DNA of 64,000 nucleotides from Kitasatospora sp. NBC_00315 (GTDB lineage: Bacteria > Actinomycetota > Actinomycetes > Streptomycetales > Streptomycetaceae). The stretch lies in the NCBI RefSeq assembly GCF_041435095.1, contig NZ_CP108025.1, positions 3,658,001-3,722,000 of the forward strand, read 5' to 3'. The translations under genes were made by a program, and so were the position numbers. Each line of letters starts with the position of its first letter. The first letter of the stretch is position 1. The notes under the pieces were generated by a model, which saw only the letters and a list, made by a program, of their open reading frames with translations, was not told where the DNA came from and searched no databases. Positions 33,441 through 42,009 of the stretch are shown here, one piece after another.

Positions 33441-34826
33441 ATGCAGTCTCTCATGCCGCCGCGAGCGGTTTCCGCCGTGTTCGACGAGCCGAACCTGATC
33501 GCGGATGCGGGGCTGGTCGCGCTGGTCCGCCTCGCCGAACGGGTCGGCCTGCCGGCCTTGGTCGAGGACAGGCTGCGCATCGACGGTGCCGGCAACAGTG
33601 GCGGCGCGAACCCGGTCGCGAAGGTGGTGAGCCTGGTCGCGGCGATGTGTGCCGGGGCCGACTCCATCGACGACACCGACCGGCTGCGGTACGGCGCGAT
33701 GGGCCTGCTGTTCGGCGGGGTGCGGGCGCCGTCGACACTGGGCACCTTCCTGCGCTCGTTCACCCACGGCCATAACCGGCAACTCCATGCCGTGCACCGG
33801 GACTTCCTCGCCCGGCTCGCACGGGCCACTTCACTACTGCCCGGCGCGGACCAGGTGGCGTTCGTCGACATCGACCCCAGCCACCGACGCGTCTACGGCC
33901 GCGGCAAGCAGGGCGCCGAGGTCGGCCGGTTCAAGGGCGTGCGCACCCTGCACCCGATCCTGGCCACCCTCTCCACGCCGTTGGCCCGGCCGGTGATCGC
34001 GGCCGTCCGGCTGCGGCGGGGCAAGGCTGCCGACGCCCGCGGCGCCGGACCCTTCACCGCCGAGGCCCTGGCCTCCGCCCGACAGACCGGCGCGAGCGGG
34101 ACGGTGATCGCCCGCGCGGACAGCCAGTTCTACAACGCCGACGTCGTGGCCGCCTGCCGCCGTGCCGGGGCCCGCTTCTCCCTGACCGTGCGGATGAACC
34201 CCCACATCGCGGCAGCGATCACGCGGATCCCCGACGACGTTTGGACGCCGATCCGCTACCCCGAGGCGTTCGTCGACCCCGACACCGGCGAGCTGGTCTC
34301 CGACGCCGAGGTCGCCGAGACCGAGTACACCGCGTTCACCGGCCGCAAGAAGGCCGAGCAGGTCACCGCTCGCCTGATCGTGCGCCGAGTGCGCCGCCTC
34401 AACAGCGAAACAACGGCCGGCCAGGGCGAGTTGTTCACCGCCTGGCGCTACCACCCGGTGTTCACCGACAGCCCGTTCACCATGCTCCAAGCCGAGTACC
34501 AACACCGCCAGCACGCCGTCATCGAACAGGTCATCGCGGACGGGAAGTCCGGGCCGCTCGCCCACCTGCCCTCCGGCAGATTCCAGGCCAACAACGCGTG
34601 GCTGACCCTGTGGGCGATCGCGTTCAACCTGCTGCGGGCCGCCGGCTGCCTCGCCGGCACCTTCCACGCCCGGGCCACCACCTCCACCCTGCGCGCCCAC
34701 CTGGTCAACATCCCCGCCCGAATCGCCCGTTCAGCCCGCCGCCTGACGCTCCGCCTGCCCGACCGCTGGCCCTGGCAACACGCCTTCACCGACCTGTTCG
34801 ACGCCGCCCACGCACCACCGGGCTGA
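33441..34826 (+). CDS. IS1380-family transposase, copy 1
   Basis: A 461-residue DDE transposase. Features: N-terminal LIADAGLVALVRLAERVGL, first Asp region VAFVDIDPSHRRVYG, second region VIARADSQFYNADVVAACR, and the C-terminal glutamate region AEYQHRQHAVIEQVIADGKSG, followed by the family motif NNAWLTLWAIAFNLLR. All parts of the IS1380 catalytic core are present, with no frameshift, so it is probably active. It starts at ATG 33441 just after the leader hairpin. Confidence 0.95.
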   Translation: MQSLMPPRAVSAVFDEPNLIADAGLVALVRLAERVGLPALVEDRLRIDGAGNSGGANPVAKVVSLVAAMCAGADSIDDTDRLRYGAMGLLFGGVRAPSTLGTFLRSFTHGHNRQLHAVHRDFLARLARATSLLPGADQVAFVDIDPSHRRVYGRGKQGAEVGRFKGVRTLHPILATLSTPLARPVIAAVRLRRGKAADARGAGPFTAEALASARQTGASGTVIARADSQFYNADVVAACRRAGARFSLTVRMNPHIAAAITRIPDDVWTPIRYPEAFVDPDTGELVSDAEVAETEYTAFTGRKKAEQVTARLIVRRVRRLNSETTAGQGELFTAWRYHPVFTDSPFTMLQAEYQHRQHAVIEQVIADGKSGPLAHLPSGRFQANNAWLTLWAIAFNLLRAAGCLAGTFHARATTSTLRAHLVNIPARIARSARRLTLRLPDRWPWQHAFTDLFDAAHAPPG

Positions 34827-34977
34827 TCACCGACCTGACCACCCCGCCCGCCAGGGCCCGACCGGAGCACACGTGGAAGAGCTGGACAGACCAGCGGACA
34901 CCCCACGCCCTCCGGCCGGATCACCCCGACAGAACCACCAAAACGATCAGTCCGGGAATCAGCCCGGTGGATTCGGG

Positions 34978-35157
34978 TTCAGTAGAAGGGCTCGCCACGC
35001 GCTCATAGCCATACCAGGAGCACGGACTCCTGAGGGCGTTCAGCCCAACCAGTGCACTGGCATTCCTGCGACTTCATCCCGTCATGAGGCGTCCACAGGT
35101 CATGGCCCCGCGCCAGCGACCGCGCGGGGCCGATGTGGCGTAAGCACCGGGAGATGG
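34978..35157. other. Non-coding stretch after IS copy 1
   Basis: TTCAG duplication first, then about 175 bp without a convincing gene; one short hairpin (CCCGCGCCAGCGACCGCGCGGGG). It ends at the HigA-type stop codon. Confidence 0.4.
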
Positions 35158-35469
35158 CTAGCCAAGGATGATCCTCTCGTCGCCAAAGTCGGCCACGATC
35201 TCCAGTTTCCCGCCCAGGGCGGCGACGTAGGACTCCAAGGTGCTGAGTTCAGTTCGACTCAGCCCACCGCGCTCGATGGCACTGACTCGGGACTGCGTGA
35301 TACCCATCGCCTCGGCCATCGCCTGTTGCGTGAGGTCACGCCGCTTGCGCGCCTCCGCAAGGCGATGGGCGCGAACCTCAGCGAGCATGCGTCCGCGGTG
35401 CGTGTCGACTGAGTCCTCGTCGTCCGGCTCGATAAGTTCAGCGCGCAGGTCACGCCAGTTGGTGCTCAT
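35158..35469 (-). CDS. HigA-type XRE antitoxin
   Basis: A 103-residue XRE protein. The HTH reads RRDLTQQAMAEAMGITQSRVSAIE (about 47-70), and the C-terminus ESYVAALGGKLEIVADFGD is the typical antitoxin end. GGGGAGAA precedes the ATG. It lies 49 bp downstream of a HigB/Gp49-like toxin gene, the toxin-first order of HigBA systems. It likely binds the toxin and represses the shared promoter. Confidence 0.85.
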   Translation of the reverse strand: MSTNWRDLRAELIEPDDEDSVDTHRGRMLAEVRAHRLAEARKRRDLTQQAMAEAMGITQSRVSAIERGGLSRTELSTLESYVAALGGKLEIVADFGDERIILG

Positions 35470-35518
35470 CACGTTCTCCCCTTGGCTCTTCTGATCTTGG
35501 TCGGCGGGCGGTCCGGGC

Positions 35519-35875
35519 TCACTTCGGGTCCAAGTGGGTCCGATAGCGCTTCTCAGCGAGGGGAATGGCTTCCTTGTACCAGCCTGTCCAGTTGCCGGAC
35601 TTGTCGCCAGCGACAAGTACGACTGCTCGGCGGCTTGGGTCGAAGATGAACAGGAGTCGCACTTCACTGGCGCCGGCCGAGCCGGGCCTGAGCTCCTTCA
35701 GGTTCGCAAGATCCGAACCCTTGATGCCGTCCACGAGCGGGCGCCCAAGCGCCGGCCCCTGTCCTTCCAGCACGTCCAAGGCTGCGGTGATGAGGCGAAG
35801 GGTGTCACGGTCCTCTTTGCGGAGCAGGTGCAACCACTCGCGCACCTCGTCGACGATGACGATTTCCCAGGCCAC
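35519..35875 (-). CDS. HigB/RelE-superfamily (Gp49-like) toxin
   Basis: A 118-residue protein starting VAWEIVIVDEVREWLHLL, with LGRPLVDGIKGSDLANLKELRPG and the conserved VRLLFIFDPSRRAVVLVAGDKSGNWTGWYKEAIPLAEKRY. This matches phage-derived Gp49/HigB ribosome-dependent mRNA interferases. The GTG start follows GAGGG by 5 nt; upstream TTG and GTG codons are in frame but worse placed. With the antitoxin it is a type II TA module, perhaps stabilising the island. Confidence 0.83.
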   Translation of the reverse strand: MAWEIVIVDEVREWLHLLRKEDRDTLRLITAALDVLEGQGPALGRPLVDGIKGSDLANLKELRPGSAGASEVRLLFIFDPSRRAVVLVAGDKSGNWTGWYKEAIPLAEKRYRTHLDPK

Positions 35876-35954
35876 GTGTACCCTCACCTTCAACCATGCA
35901 CAACACAGCTATACTACAACACTTGCGTTCTGATGACTACAGCGAGGTGCGCGT

Positions 35955-36513
35955 GTGAGCGAGTCTGATCTATACACCCGCAGGAAGCTGGTGCTGCGCT
36001 CCTTCAGCCCATCGGCCCCCATCACCAATCGCACCCTGTTCGCCGGTCGCATTGATCAGATGAACACTCTTATGTCCGTCGTCTACCAGCGTGGTCAGCA
36101 CGCTGTCATCTACGGTGAGCGCGGCGTCGGCAAGACCTCATTGGCGAAGGTCATGAAGGAGGTATTGGACTCTGGCTCCTGGGCCAGCTACCACACCTGC
36201 GCGAGTGGCGACACCTTCGGGTCCATCTGGAGATCTATCCTCGCAACCTTTCGGACGGACGAAAGACGCCCTGGTGTCGGCTTCGTCAACACTACAAAGG
36301 TGACCATTGGGTCACTGGCGGATGAACTTCCGCCCGGCGAACCTTCGCCCAACGACGTGCGGCTGGCACTCGAGCTGCTTGCGGATGCCGCTCCAGAGTC
36401 GGTGATCTTCATCGATGAGTTTGACAGGCCCACCGATCCGGCCATCAGCTCCCACTTTGCGGACACCATCAAGATCCTCTCCGATCAGAGTGTGGCGGTC
36501 ACGGTGGTCCTAG
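35955..36513 (+). pseudogene. AAA+ ATPase gene, 5' part (split by IS)
   Basis: The first 186 codons of an Orc/Cdc6-like or STAND-like ATPase: Walker A GERGVGKTS (near residue 55) and Walker B VIFIDEFDRP (near 151). The insertion falls after AVTVVL. The frame runs on 43 bp into the IS to a TAA at 36554-36556, giving a truncated ATPase without its C-terminus. Codon use is less GC-biased than that of neighbours, suggesting recent acquisition. The GTG start has GAGG nearby. Cellular role unknown. Confidence 0.85.
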
Positions 36514-36559
36514 CCTCGCGCTTTCATGAGCGGCTCGTCCAAACCTTGATCAAATAAAC

Positions 36560-36632
36560 GGAGAGTGCTTCTGACCTGCAACGATGGGACTTGTCTAGGG
36601 TCCTGTCCGCTGCAAGGAAAGAAGCACTCTCC
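36560..36632 (+). promoter_or_regulatory. Hairpin and candidate promoter of second IS transposase
   Basis: GGAGAGTGCTTCT (36560-36572) pairs with AGAAGCACTCTCC (36620-36632). The loop has CTGACC and TAGGGT 19 bp apart and the same 14-mer GACTTGTCTAGGGT (36588-36601) seen in the other IS. Confidence 0.5.
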
Positions 36633-36634
36633 AG

Positions 36635-38011
36635 GTGAAGAAGCTTATCGGGTCCTACCCGCGCGTCCGCGTCCAGGGCGACGGCGGTGCGGTGGTCTCG
36701 CAGGCCGGCGGGGTGCTGCTGGTGGAGACCGTGCGCAAGACCGGGTTGGACACAGCGATATCGGCGGCGCTGGCGCCGTGGCGCAAACAGCGTGCGGTGC
36801 ACGACCCGGGCAAGGTGCTGCTGGACCTGGCCCTGGCGATGGCGCTGGGCGGGGACTGCCTGTCGGACGTGGCCGTGCTGCGTGCCGAACCGCAGGTGTT
36901 CGGGCTGGTGGCCTCCGACCCCACCGTCTCGCGCCTGGTGGAGACCCTGGCCGCGGCCGGGCCCCACGCGCTGACCGCGATCCGCCGGGCCAGGGCCGAG
37001 GTCCGCGAACGGGTCTGGAAGCTTGCCGGGGCCGATGCCCCCGACGCCGGAGGGCAGGTGATCGTGGACATCGACGGAGTGCTGGTGCTGGCGCACTCCG
37101 AGAAGCAGGACGCGACCGCGACCTGGAAGCGGACCTTCGGACACCACCCGCTGGTCGCGTTCGTCGACCACGGAGCGGGTGGTTCCGGGGAACCGGTGGC
37201 CGCACTGCTGCGGCCGGGCAACGCCGGCAGCAACACCGCCGCCGACCACATCACCACCACCCAGCTCGCCCTGGCCCAACTTCCCAAGCGCCACCGGCGT
37301 GGACGCCGCACCCTGATCCGCACCGACTCCGCAGGAGGCACCCACGACTTCCTGAACTGGCTGACCACACGCGGCCGGTGGCTGTCCTACTCGGTCGGGA
37401 TGACGATCACCGACGCGGTCCACCAGGCCGTGCTCCATGTCCCGGCCCCGGCCTGGACGCCCGCGGTCGAACCCGACGGCCAGGTCCGCGACGGCGCCTG
37501 GGTCGCCGAACTCGCGGGCGACGTCCTCAACGGCTGGCCGAAGGGAATACGGCTGATCGTCCGCAAGGAACGACCGCACCCCGGAGCCCAGTTGAGGTTC
37601 ACCGACGCCGACGGGATGCGCCTGACCTGCTTCGCCACCAACACCCCCGGAACCGCGATCGCAGCCCTGGAACTGCGGCACCGCCAGCGCGCCCGCGCCG
37701 AGGACCGCATCCGCGCCGCCCGCGACACCGGCCTGCGCAATCTCCCCCTGCACCACACCGCCCAAAATCAGCTCTGGCTGGAGATCGTCCAACTCGCCCT
37801 GGACCTCCTCGCCTGGATGCCCACGCTCGCCCTCACCGGCCGAACCCGCAGATGGGAACCCAAGCGCATGCGGCTGCGACTGTTCTCCGCCGCCGCCCGC
37901 CTGGTCACCACCGGCCGCCGCCGCATCCTCCGCCTGGCCAACCACTGGCCCTGGACCGACGTGATCACTACCGCGTTCAGCAGGCTGCAAGCACTACCGA
38001 ACCCTGGCTGA
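36635..38011 (+). CDS. IS1380-family transposase (second type)
   Basis: A 458-residue DDE transposase. Catalytic regions: VIVDIDGVLVLAHSEKQDATAT, TLIRTDSAGGTHDFLNWL and the glutamate region NLPLHHTAQNQLWLEIVQLALDL. The GTG start (MKKLIGSYPRVRV) directly follows the leader hairpin. It shares layout (start 121 bp from the end) with the flanking pair but clearly differs in sequence. No frameshift is seen, so it may be active. Confidence 0.93.
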   Translation: MKKLIGSYPRVRVQGDGGAVVSQAGGVLLVETVRKTGLDTAISAALAPWRKQRAVHDPGKVLLDLALAMALGGDCLSDVAVLRAEPQVFGLVASDPTVSRLVETLAAAGPHALTAIRRARAEVRERVWKLAGADAPDAGGQVIVDIDGVLVLAHSEKQDATATWKRTFGHHPLVAFVDHGAGGSGEPVAALLRPGNAGSNTAADHITTTQLALAQLPKRHRRGRRTLIRTDSAGGTHDFLNWLTTRGRWLSYSVGMTITDAVHQAVLHVPAPAWTPAVEPDGQVRDGAWVAELAGDVLNGWPKGIRLIVRKERPHPGAQLRFTDADGMRLTCFATNTPGTAIAALELRHRQRARAEDRIRAARDTGLRNLPLHHTAQNQLWLEIVQLALDLLAWMPTLALTGRTRRWEPKRMRLRLFSAAARLVTTGRRRILRLANHWPWTDVITTAFSRLQALPNPG

Positions 38012-38178
38012 CCAGCGACAACGACCCACCCCGACGAGCAGCCGAACACCTCCGGAACCGTGGAATCCGACGCGCACCCGACGCGACAGTCGGGCCCTCG
38101 GCCTACCCACCACTACCCACACAAGCCGAAACGGCCCGCCGACCACGCCAACGGACCGTCATGAAAAATCGAGGCTAG

Positions 38179-38834
38179 TCGGGGTAGCGGACACCATCGA
38201 CGAACTGATCGCCGAACACGCCTCCGTTCAGCGCGCCTTGGTGCAGATTCAAATGCCACGCATGACCAACCAAGAGCTGATGGAGATCGTTACGCAGGGA
38301 ATGAAGTCAGCCACCCTCAAGGTGAGGCAGGGGTTCGCGCATCGCGTCGTAAAACTCTCGCAAGGGCTGCCCCACTACACTCACTTGCTTAGCCAACACG
38401 CCGGACTTCACGTCGTGAGGGAAGGTCGCGTAATTGTCACCAATGATGACTTCGATGCGGCCGTTTCCAACGCCCTCACCAATGTCTCCCAGACCGTGCG
38501 GGAAAAATACCACCGTTCGACGTTCAGTAATCGTGAGAACCTCTACCAGGAAGTGCTCCTCGCCTGTGCCCTGGCAGAGAAGGACGAGATGGGCACTTTC
38601 GGAGCGCCCGACGTACGCGACAAACTCTCACTCATCACAGGGAAGCGCTACGAGATCCAAGCATTTGCGAATCACCTGACGAACTTCTCCACACAGGACG
38701 GAACCCGTGGAGGTATCCTCGTCAAGCGAGGCACCCAACGCCGATTCCGGTATCGGTTCATCGATCCATTGCTCCCTCCCTACGTGCTCATGAAGGGGAC
38801 CTCGGAGGGAAAGATCAGCCTCCCAGGAGGCTGA
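38179..38834 (+). pseudogene. AAA+ ATPase gene, 3' part (split by IS)
   Basis: Continues in frame from the 5' part: VGVADTIDELIAEHASVQRALVQIQMPRM (arginine-finger side of the AAA+ domain), then a helical lid and a winged-helix-like C-terminal domain (TFGAPDVRDKLSLITGKRYE, then RRFRYRFIDPLLPPYVLMKG). The joined gene is 1,215 bp or 404 residues. Without the 5' part it has no start region or Walker motifs, so it should be inactive; a frame from ATG 38254 or an earlier GTG could yield only the C-terminal domain. Confidence 0.85.
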
Positions 38835-38869
38835 CAGCGGCCGGCTGGCAGAGGCTGTGGCTGACTCAG

Positions 38870-40528
38870 CCCGAATCCACCGGGCTGATTCCCGGACTGA
38901 TCGTTTTGGTGGTTCTGTCGGGGTGATCCGGCCGGAGGGCGTGGGGTGTCCGCTGGTCTGTCCAGCTCTTCCACGTGTGCTCCGGTCGGGCCCTGGCGGG
39001 CGGGGTGGTCAGGTCGGTGATCAGCCCGGTGGTGCGTGGGCGGCGTCGAACAGGTCGGTGAAGGCGTGTTGCCAGGGCCAGCGGTCGGGCAGGCGGAGCG
39101 TCAGGCGGCGGGCTGAACGGGCGATTCGGGCGGGGATGTTGACCAGGTGGGCGCGCAGGGTGGAGGTGGTGGCCCGGGCGTGGAAGGTGCCGGCGAGGCA
39201 GCCGGCGGCCCGCAGCAGGTTGAACGCGATCGCCCACAGGGTCAGCCACGCGTTGTTGGCCTGGAATCTGCCGGAGGGCAGGTGGGCGAGCGGCCCGGAC
39301 TTCCCGTCCGCGATGACCTGTTCGATGACGGCGTGCTGGCGGTGTTGGTACTCGGCTTGGAGCATGGTGAACGGGCTGTCGGTGAACACCGGGTGGTAGC
39401 GCCAGGCGGTGAACAACTCGCCCTGGCCGGCCGTTGTTTCGCTGTTGAGGCGGCGCACTCGGCGCACGATCAGGCGAGCGGTGACCTGCTCGGCCTTCTT
39501 GCGGCCGGTGAACGCGGTGTACTCGGTCTCGGCGACCTCGGCGTCGGAGACCAGCTCGCCGGTGTCGGGGTCGACGAACGCCTCGGGGTAGCGGATCGGC
39601 GTCCAAACGTCGTCGGGGATCCGCGTGATCGCTGCCGCGATGTGGGGGTTCATCCGCACGGTCAGGGAGAAGCGGGCCCCGGCACGGCGGCAGGCGGCCA
39701 CGACGTCGGCGTTGTAGAACTGGCTGTCCGCGCGGGCGATCACCGTCCCGCTCGCGCCGGTCTGTCGGGCGGAGGCCAGGGCCTCGGCGGTGAAGGGTCC
39801 GGCGCCGCGGGCGTCGGCAGCCTTGCCCCGCCGCAGCCGGACGGCCGCGATCACCGGCCGGGCCAACGGCGTGGAGAGGGTGGCCAGGATCGGGTGCAGG
39901 GTGCGCACGCCCTTGAACCGGCCGACCTCGGCGCCCTGCTTGCCGCGGCCGTAGACGCGTCGGTGGCTGGGGTCGATGTCGACGAACGCCACCTGGTCCG
40001 CGCCGGGCAGTAGTGAAGTGGCCCGTGCGAGCCGGGCGAGGAAGTCCCGGTGCACGGCATGGAGTTGCCGGTTATGGCCGTGGGTGAACGAGCGCAGGAA
40101 GGTGCCCAGTGTCGACGGCGCCCGCACCCCGCCGAACAGCAGGCCCATCGCGCCGTACCGCAGCCGGTCGGTGTCGTCGATGGAGTCGGCCCCGGCACAC
40201 ATCGCCGCGACCAGGCTCACCACCTTCGCGACCGGGTTCGCGCCGCCACTGTTGCCGGCACCGTCGATGCGCAGCCTGTCCTCGACCAAGGCCGGCAGGC
40301 CGACCCGTTCGGCGAGGCGGACCAGCGCGACCAGCCCCGCATCCGCGATCAGGTTCGGCTCGTCGAACACGGCGGAAACCGCTCGCGGCGGCATGAGAGA
40401 CTGCATTCCGGAGATGCCCCTCCAGACCCGATGGATGTAACCCTAGACAAGTCACATCTTCCCAGGTCAGAGGGCATCTCCGTTTTCATGTCCGGACCCT
40501 GGACCGACTATCGGCCGGTGGATTCGGG
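38870..40528 (-). mobile_element. IS1380-family element, copy 2 (intact, inverted, 1,659 bp)
   Basis: Same ends as copy 1, in opposite orientation, with its own 5-bp duplication CTCAG at 38865-38869 and 40529-40533. Because the duplications match within but not between copies, each copy inserted independently. Confidence 0.95.
39021..40406 (-). CDS. IS1380-family transposase, copy 2
   Basis: A 461-residue transposase identical in sequence to that at 33441-34826, on the opposite strand, with the same leader hairpin. See copy 1 for motifs. Complete identity implies very recent transposition or gene conversion. Confidence 0.95.
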   Translation of the reverse strand: MQSLMPPRAVSAVFDEPNLIADAGLVALVRLAERVGLPALVEDRLRIDGAGNSGGANPVAKVVSLVAAMCAGADSIDDTDRLRYGAMGLLFGGVRAPSTLGTFLRSFTHGHNRQLHAVHRDFLARLARATSLLPGADQVAFVDIDPSHRRVYGRGKQGAEVGRFKGVRTLHPILATLSTPLARPVIAAVRLRRGKAADARGAGPFTAEALASARQTGASGTVIARADSQFYNADVVAACRRAGARFSLTVRMNPHIAAAITRIPDDVWTPIRYPEAFVDPDTGELVSDAEVAETEYTAFTGRKKAEQVTARLIVRRVRRLNSETTAGQGELFTAWRYHPVFTDSPFTMLQAEYQHRQHAVIEQVIADGKSGPLAHLPSGRFQANNAWLTLWAIAFNLLRAAGCLAGTFHARATTSTLRAHLVNIPARIARSARRLTLRLPDRWPWQHAFTDLFDAAHAPPG

Positions 40529-40533
40529 CTCAG

Positions 40534-40635
40534 TGGTCGGAGAAACGTGCGCAGCTCGTCCAGCAGATCCGCCACGCCGAGGCGGGCGAGATCGACCACC
40601 TGCTCGTCCCAGACCTCCGGCCGCCCGGCCGTCAT
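40534..40635 (-). pseudogene. Possible 5' gene remnant next to IS copy 2
   Basis: On the minus strand an ATG at 40635 opens MTAGRPEVWDEQVVDLARL, then GVADLLDELRTFLRPL, with strong GC3 bias up to the IS edge. Without the IS the frame continues into sequence antisense to the ATPase 3' end that lacks coding character. It looks like a gene start cut off at the island edge. Family unknown. The rest of 40534-40721 holds nothing clear. Confidence 0.35.
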
Positions 40636-40721
40636 TCGATCGGTGGCCGCTCTGGAAGAGCTCCCTGGTTCGGCGGTCGCCCGTCCTGTTCGTCACGGAC
40701 GGTGCGGACGAACGGGCGGGG

Positions 40722-41978
40722 TTACCAGTTCGCCCAGAGGATGTTCCAGCCGCCGAGTCCGTTGTCGGGGGCGACCGTCTTCTCCTTCGAGTTCACGACC
40801 TTGACCACGTCGCCGATCAGCGAGCTGTTGAAGAACGCGCCCGCGACGGAGGTGTCGCTGCCGCCCTCCACGTCCTTGAGCGAGACGCAGCCGTGGCTGG
40901 TGTTGGCCTTGCCGAACGGGTCGCCCTTGTACCAGTAGTTGCCGTGGAGGTAGGTGCCGCTCGCGGTCAGCCGCATCGCGTGCGGGACGGCGGGGATGTC
41001 GTACTCGTCGCCGAGTCCGACGGTCCGGGAGTTCATGTGGGTGACCTTCTCCTTGGACATGATCACCATGGTGCCGCCCCACGACGGGTGCTTGTCGTCG
41101 CCGAGCGTGGCCGGCACGGTGGTGGTCTTGCCGTCCCGGACGATCGTGAGCTGGTGCGCGGCGGAGTCCGCAGTGGTCACCTGCGACCGGCCGATGGTGA
41201 ACGGCTCGTCCTTGTCCACGTCGCCGTAGACGCCCGGCGCGACCTCGACGCTCTTCAGCCGGTAGTGGATGGTGACCTTGGTGCCCGGCTTCCAGTAGTC
41301 GGCCGGGCGGAAGTCCAGCCGGTCGTCGCCGAACCAGTGGCCCTTCACCTCGGTGCCGTTGTCGGTCGCGAAGGTGATGCCCCTGGCGACGGCGTCCTTG
41401 TTCACGATCTTCGTGCTGAACTCCACCTTGACGATCATGCCCACGCCGTAGGTCTGGCCGTCACCGATGTTGTCGTTGGTGGAGACCTGCTTGTCGGGCG
41501 CGCGTGTGGTGAACGCGGTGGTGGCGGCGGCGGTGAGGCCGTCGGCGTCCGTCGCCTGGGCGTTCACCGTGTACGCCGTGCCCGGTGCGAGCGAGGCGGC
41601 GGGCTTCCAGCCGGTGCCGTCCGGGGTGAGCGAGCCCTGCACGGGCCTGCCGTTCTTGTCGGTCACCTCGACGGTGGTGAGCTTCCCCTGGGAGACGGAC
41701 ACCTGAAGCGCGTCCGGGGCGACGCCCTGGGAGCCGTCCTTCGGTTCGACGTCCAGCACCGCGGCCGACGTCTTCGGCGCAGCCTCGGCCGCGGTGCTGG
41801 CCGCCGGGCCGGCGGCGGCTGCGGTGCCCGTCGGGCGGGAGGCCTCGGCGCCCCCGCCGTGGGGGCCGCCGCAGGCCGCGGTCATCAGCAGGATGCCGCC
41901 CATCGTCAGCGCCACCGCACCGCGGTTGAACCGGTCGCCGTTACGTATGGCGGTACGGGCCGCCTGAACAGTACTCAC
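40722..41978 (-). CDS. L,D-transpeptidase lipoprotein (YkuD, Ig-like domains)
   Basis: A 418-residue exported lipoprotein. A signal segment (GAVALTMGGILLMTAACGG) gives a lipidated Cys near residue 35. Two Ig-like domains follow (about 60-250), then a YkuD catalytic domain with HGNYWY and SHGCVSL, the nucleophile being Cys364. Such enzymes form 3-3 peptidoglycan crosslinks; the mycobacterial relative is LdtMt2. GGAG lies 6 nt before the GTG. The leader carries a duplicated copy of this start region. It is divergent from a membrane HTH protein. Confidence 0.92.
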   Translation of the reverse strand: MSTVQAARTAIRNGDRFNRGAVALTMGGILLMTAACGGPHGGGAEASRPTGTAAAAGPAASTAAEAAPKTSAAVLDVEPKDGSQGVAPDALQVSVSQGKLTTVEVTDKNGRPVQGSLTPDGTGWKPAASLAPGTAYTVNAQATDADGLTAAATTAFTTRAPDKQVSTNDNIGDGQTYGVGMIVKVEFSTKIVNKDAVARGITFATDNGTEVKGHWFGDDRLDFRPADYWKPGTKVTIHYRLKSVEVAPGVYGDVDKDEPFTIGRSQVTTADSAAHQLTIVRDGKTTTVPATLGDDKHPSWGGTMVIMSKEKVTHMNSRTVGLGDEYDIPAVPHAMRLTASGTYLHGNYWYKGDPFGKANTSHGCVSLKDVEGGSDTSVAGAFFNSSLIGDVVKVVNSKEKTVAPDNGLGGWNILWANW

Positions 41979-42009
41979 TTCTGCTCCTTCGCGGTGCAAC
42001 AGTGCTCAC
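41941..42009 (-). CDS. 22-codon upstream frame overlapping the transpeptidase start
   Basis: A GTG at 42009 with its own AAGGAG begins VSTVAPRRSRSEYCSGG and ends with TAA at 41941, inside the transpeptidase gene and out of its frame. It arose from the 31-bp duplication and may compete for or couple to transpeptidase translation. Confidence 0.35.
   Translation of the reverse strand: MSTVAPRRSRSEYCSGGPYRHT

Larger units (their letters stand above)
33319..34977 (+). mobile_element. IS1380-family element, copy 1 (intact, 1,659 bp)
   Basis: Terminal inverted repeats are CCCGAATCCACCGG (left, 33319) and CCGGTGGATTCGGG (right, ending 34977). A 5-bp TTCAG target duplication lies at 33314-33318 and 34978-34982. 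One transposase gene starts 122 bp from the left end. It has the same length as copy 2 (38870-40528), which is inverted, and the encoded transposases are identical. Confidence 0.95.
36514..38174 (+). mobile_element. Second IS1380-family element (intact, 1,661 bp)
   Basis: Ends are related inverted repeats: CCTCG...TTTCAT on the left and ATGAAAAATCGAGG on the right. The 4-bp target duplication CTAG is at 36510-36513 and 38175-38178. Removing the element plus one CTAG restores the ATPase frame as AVTVVLVGVADTIDEL. Its transposase differs from that of the flanking pair. Confidence 0.95.

Noticed and set aside
34978..38869. Inversion of the segment between the IS copies
   Set aside because: Inversion would leave each copy with mismatched flanks; both copies have matching duplications.
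33319..40528. Composite transposon bounded by the two identical IS copies
   Set aside because: The outermost 5 bp differ (TTCAG on the left, CTCAG on the right) while each copy has its own matching pair, so there is no sign that the unit moved as one.
32738..40720. Prophage or integrative element with attachment sites
   Set aside because: No integrase, phage structural gene or tRNA-flanked direct repeat; the IS elements explain the structure.
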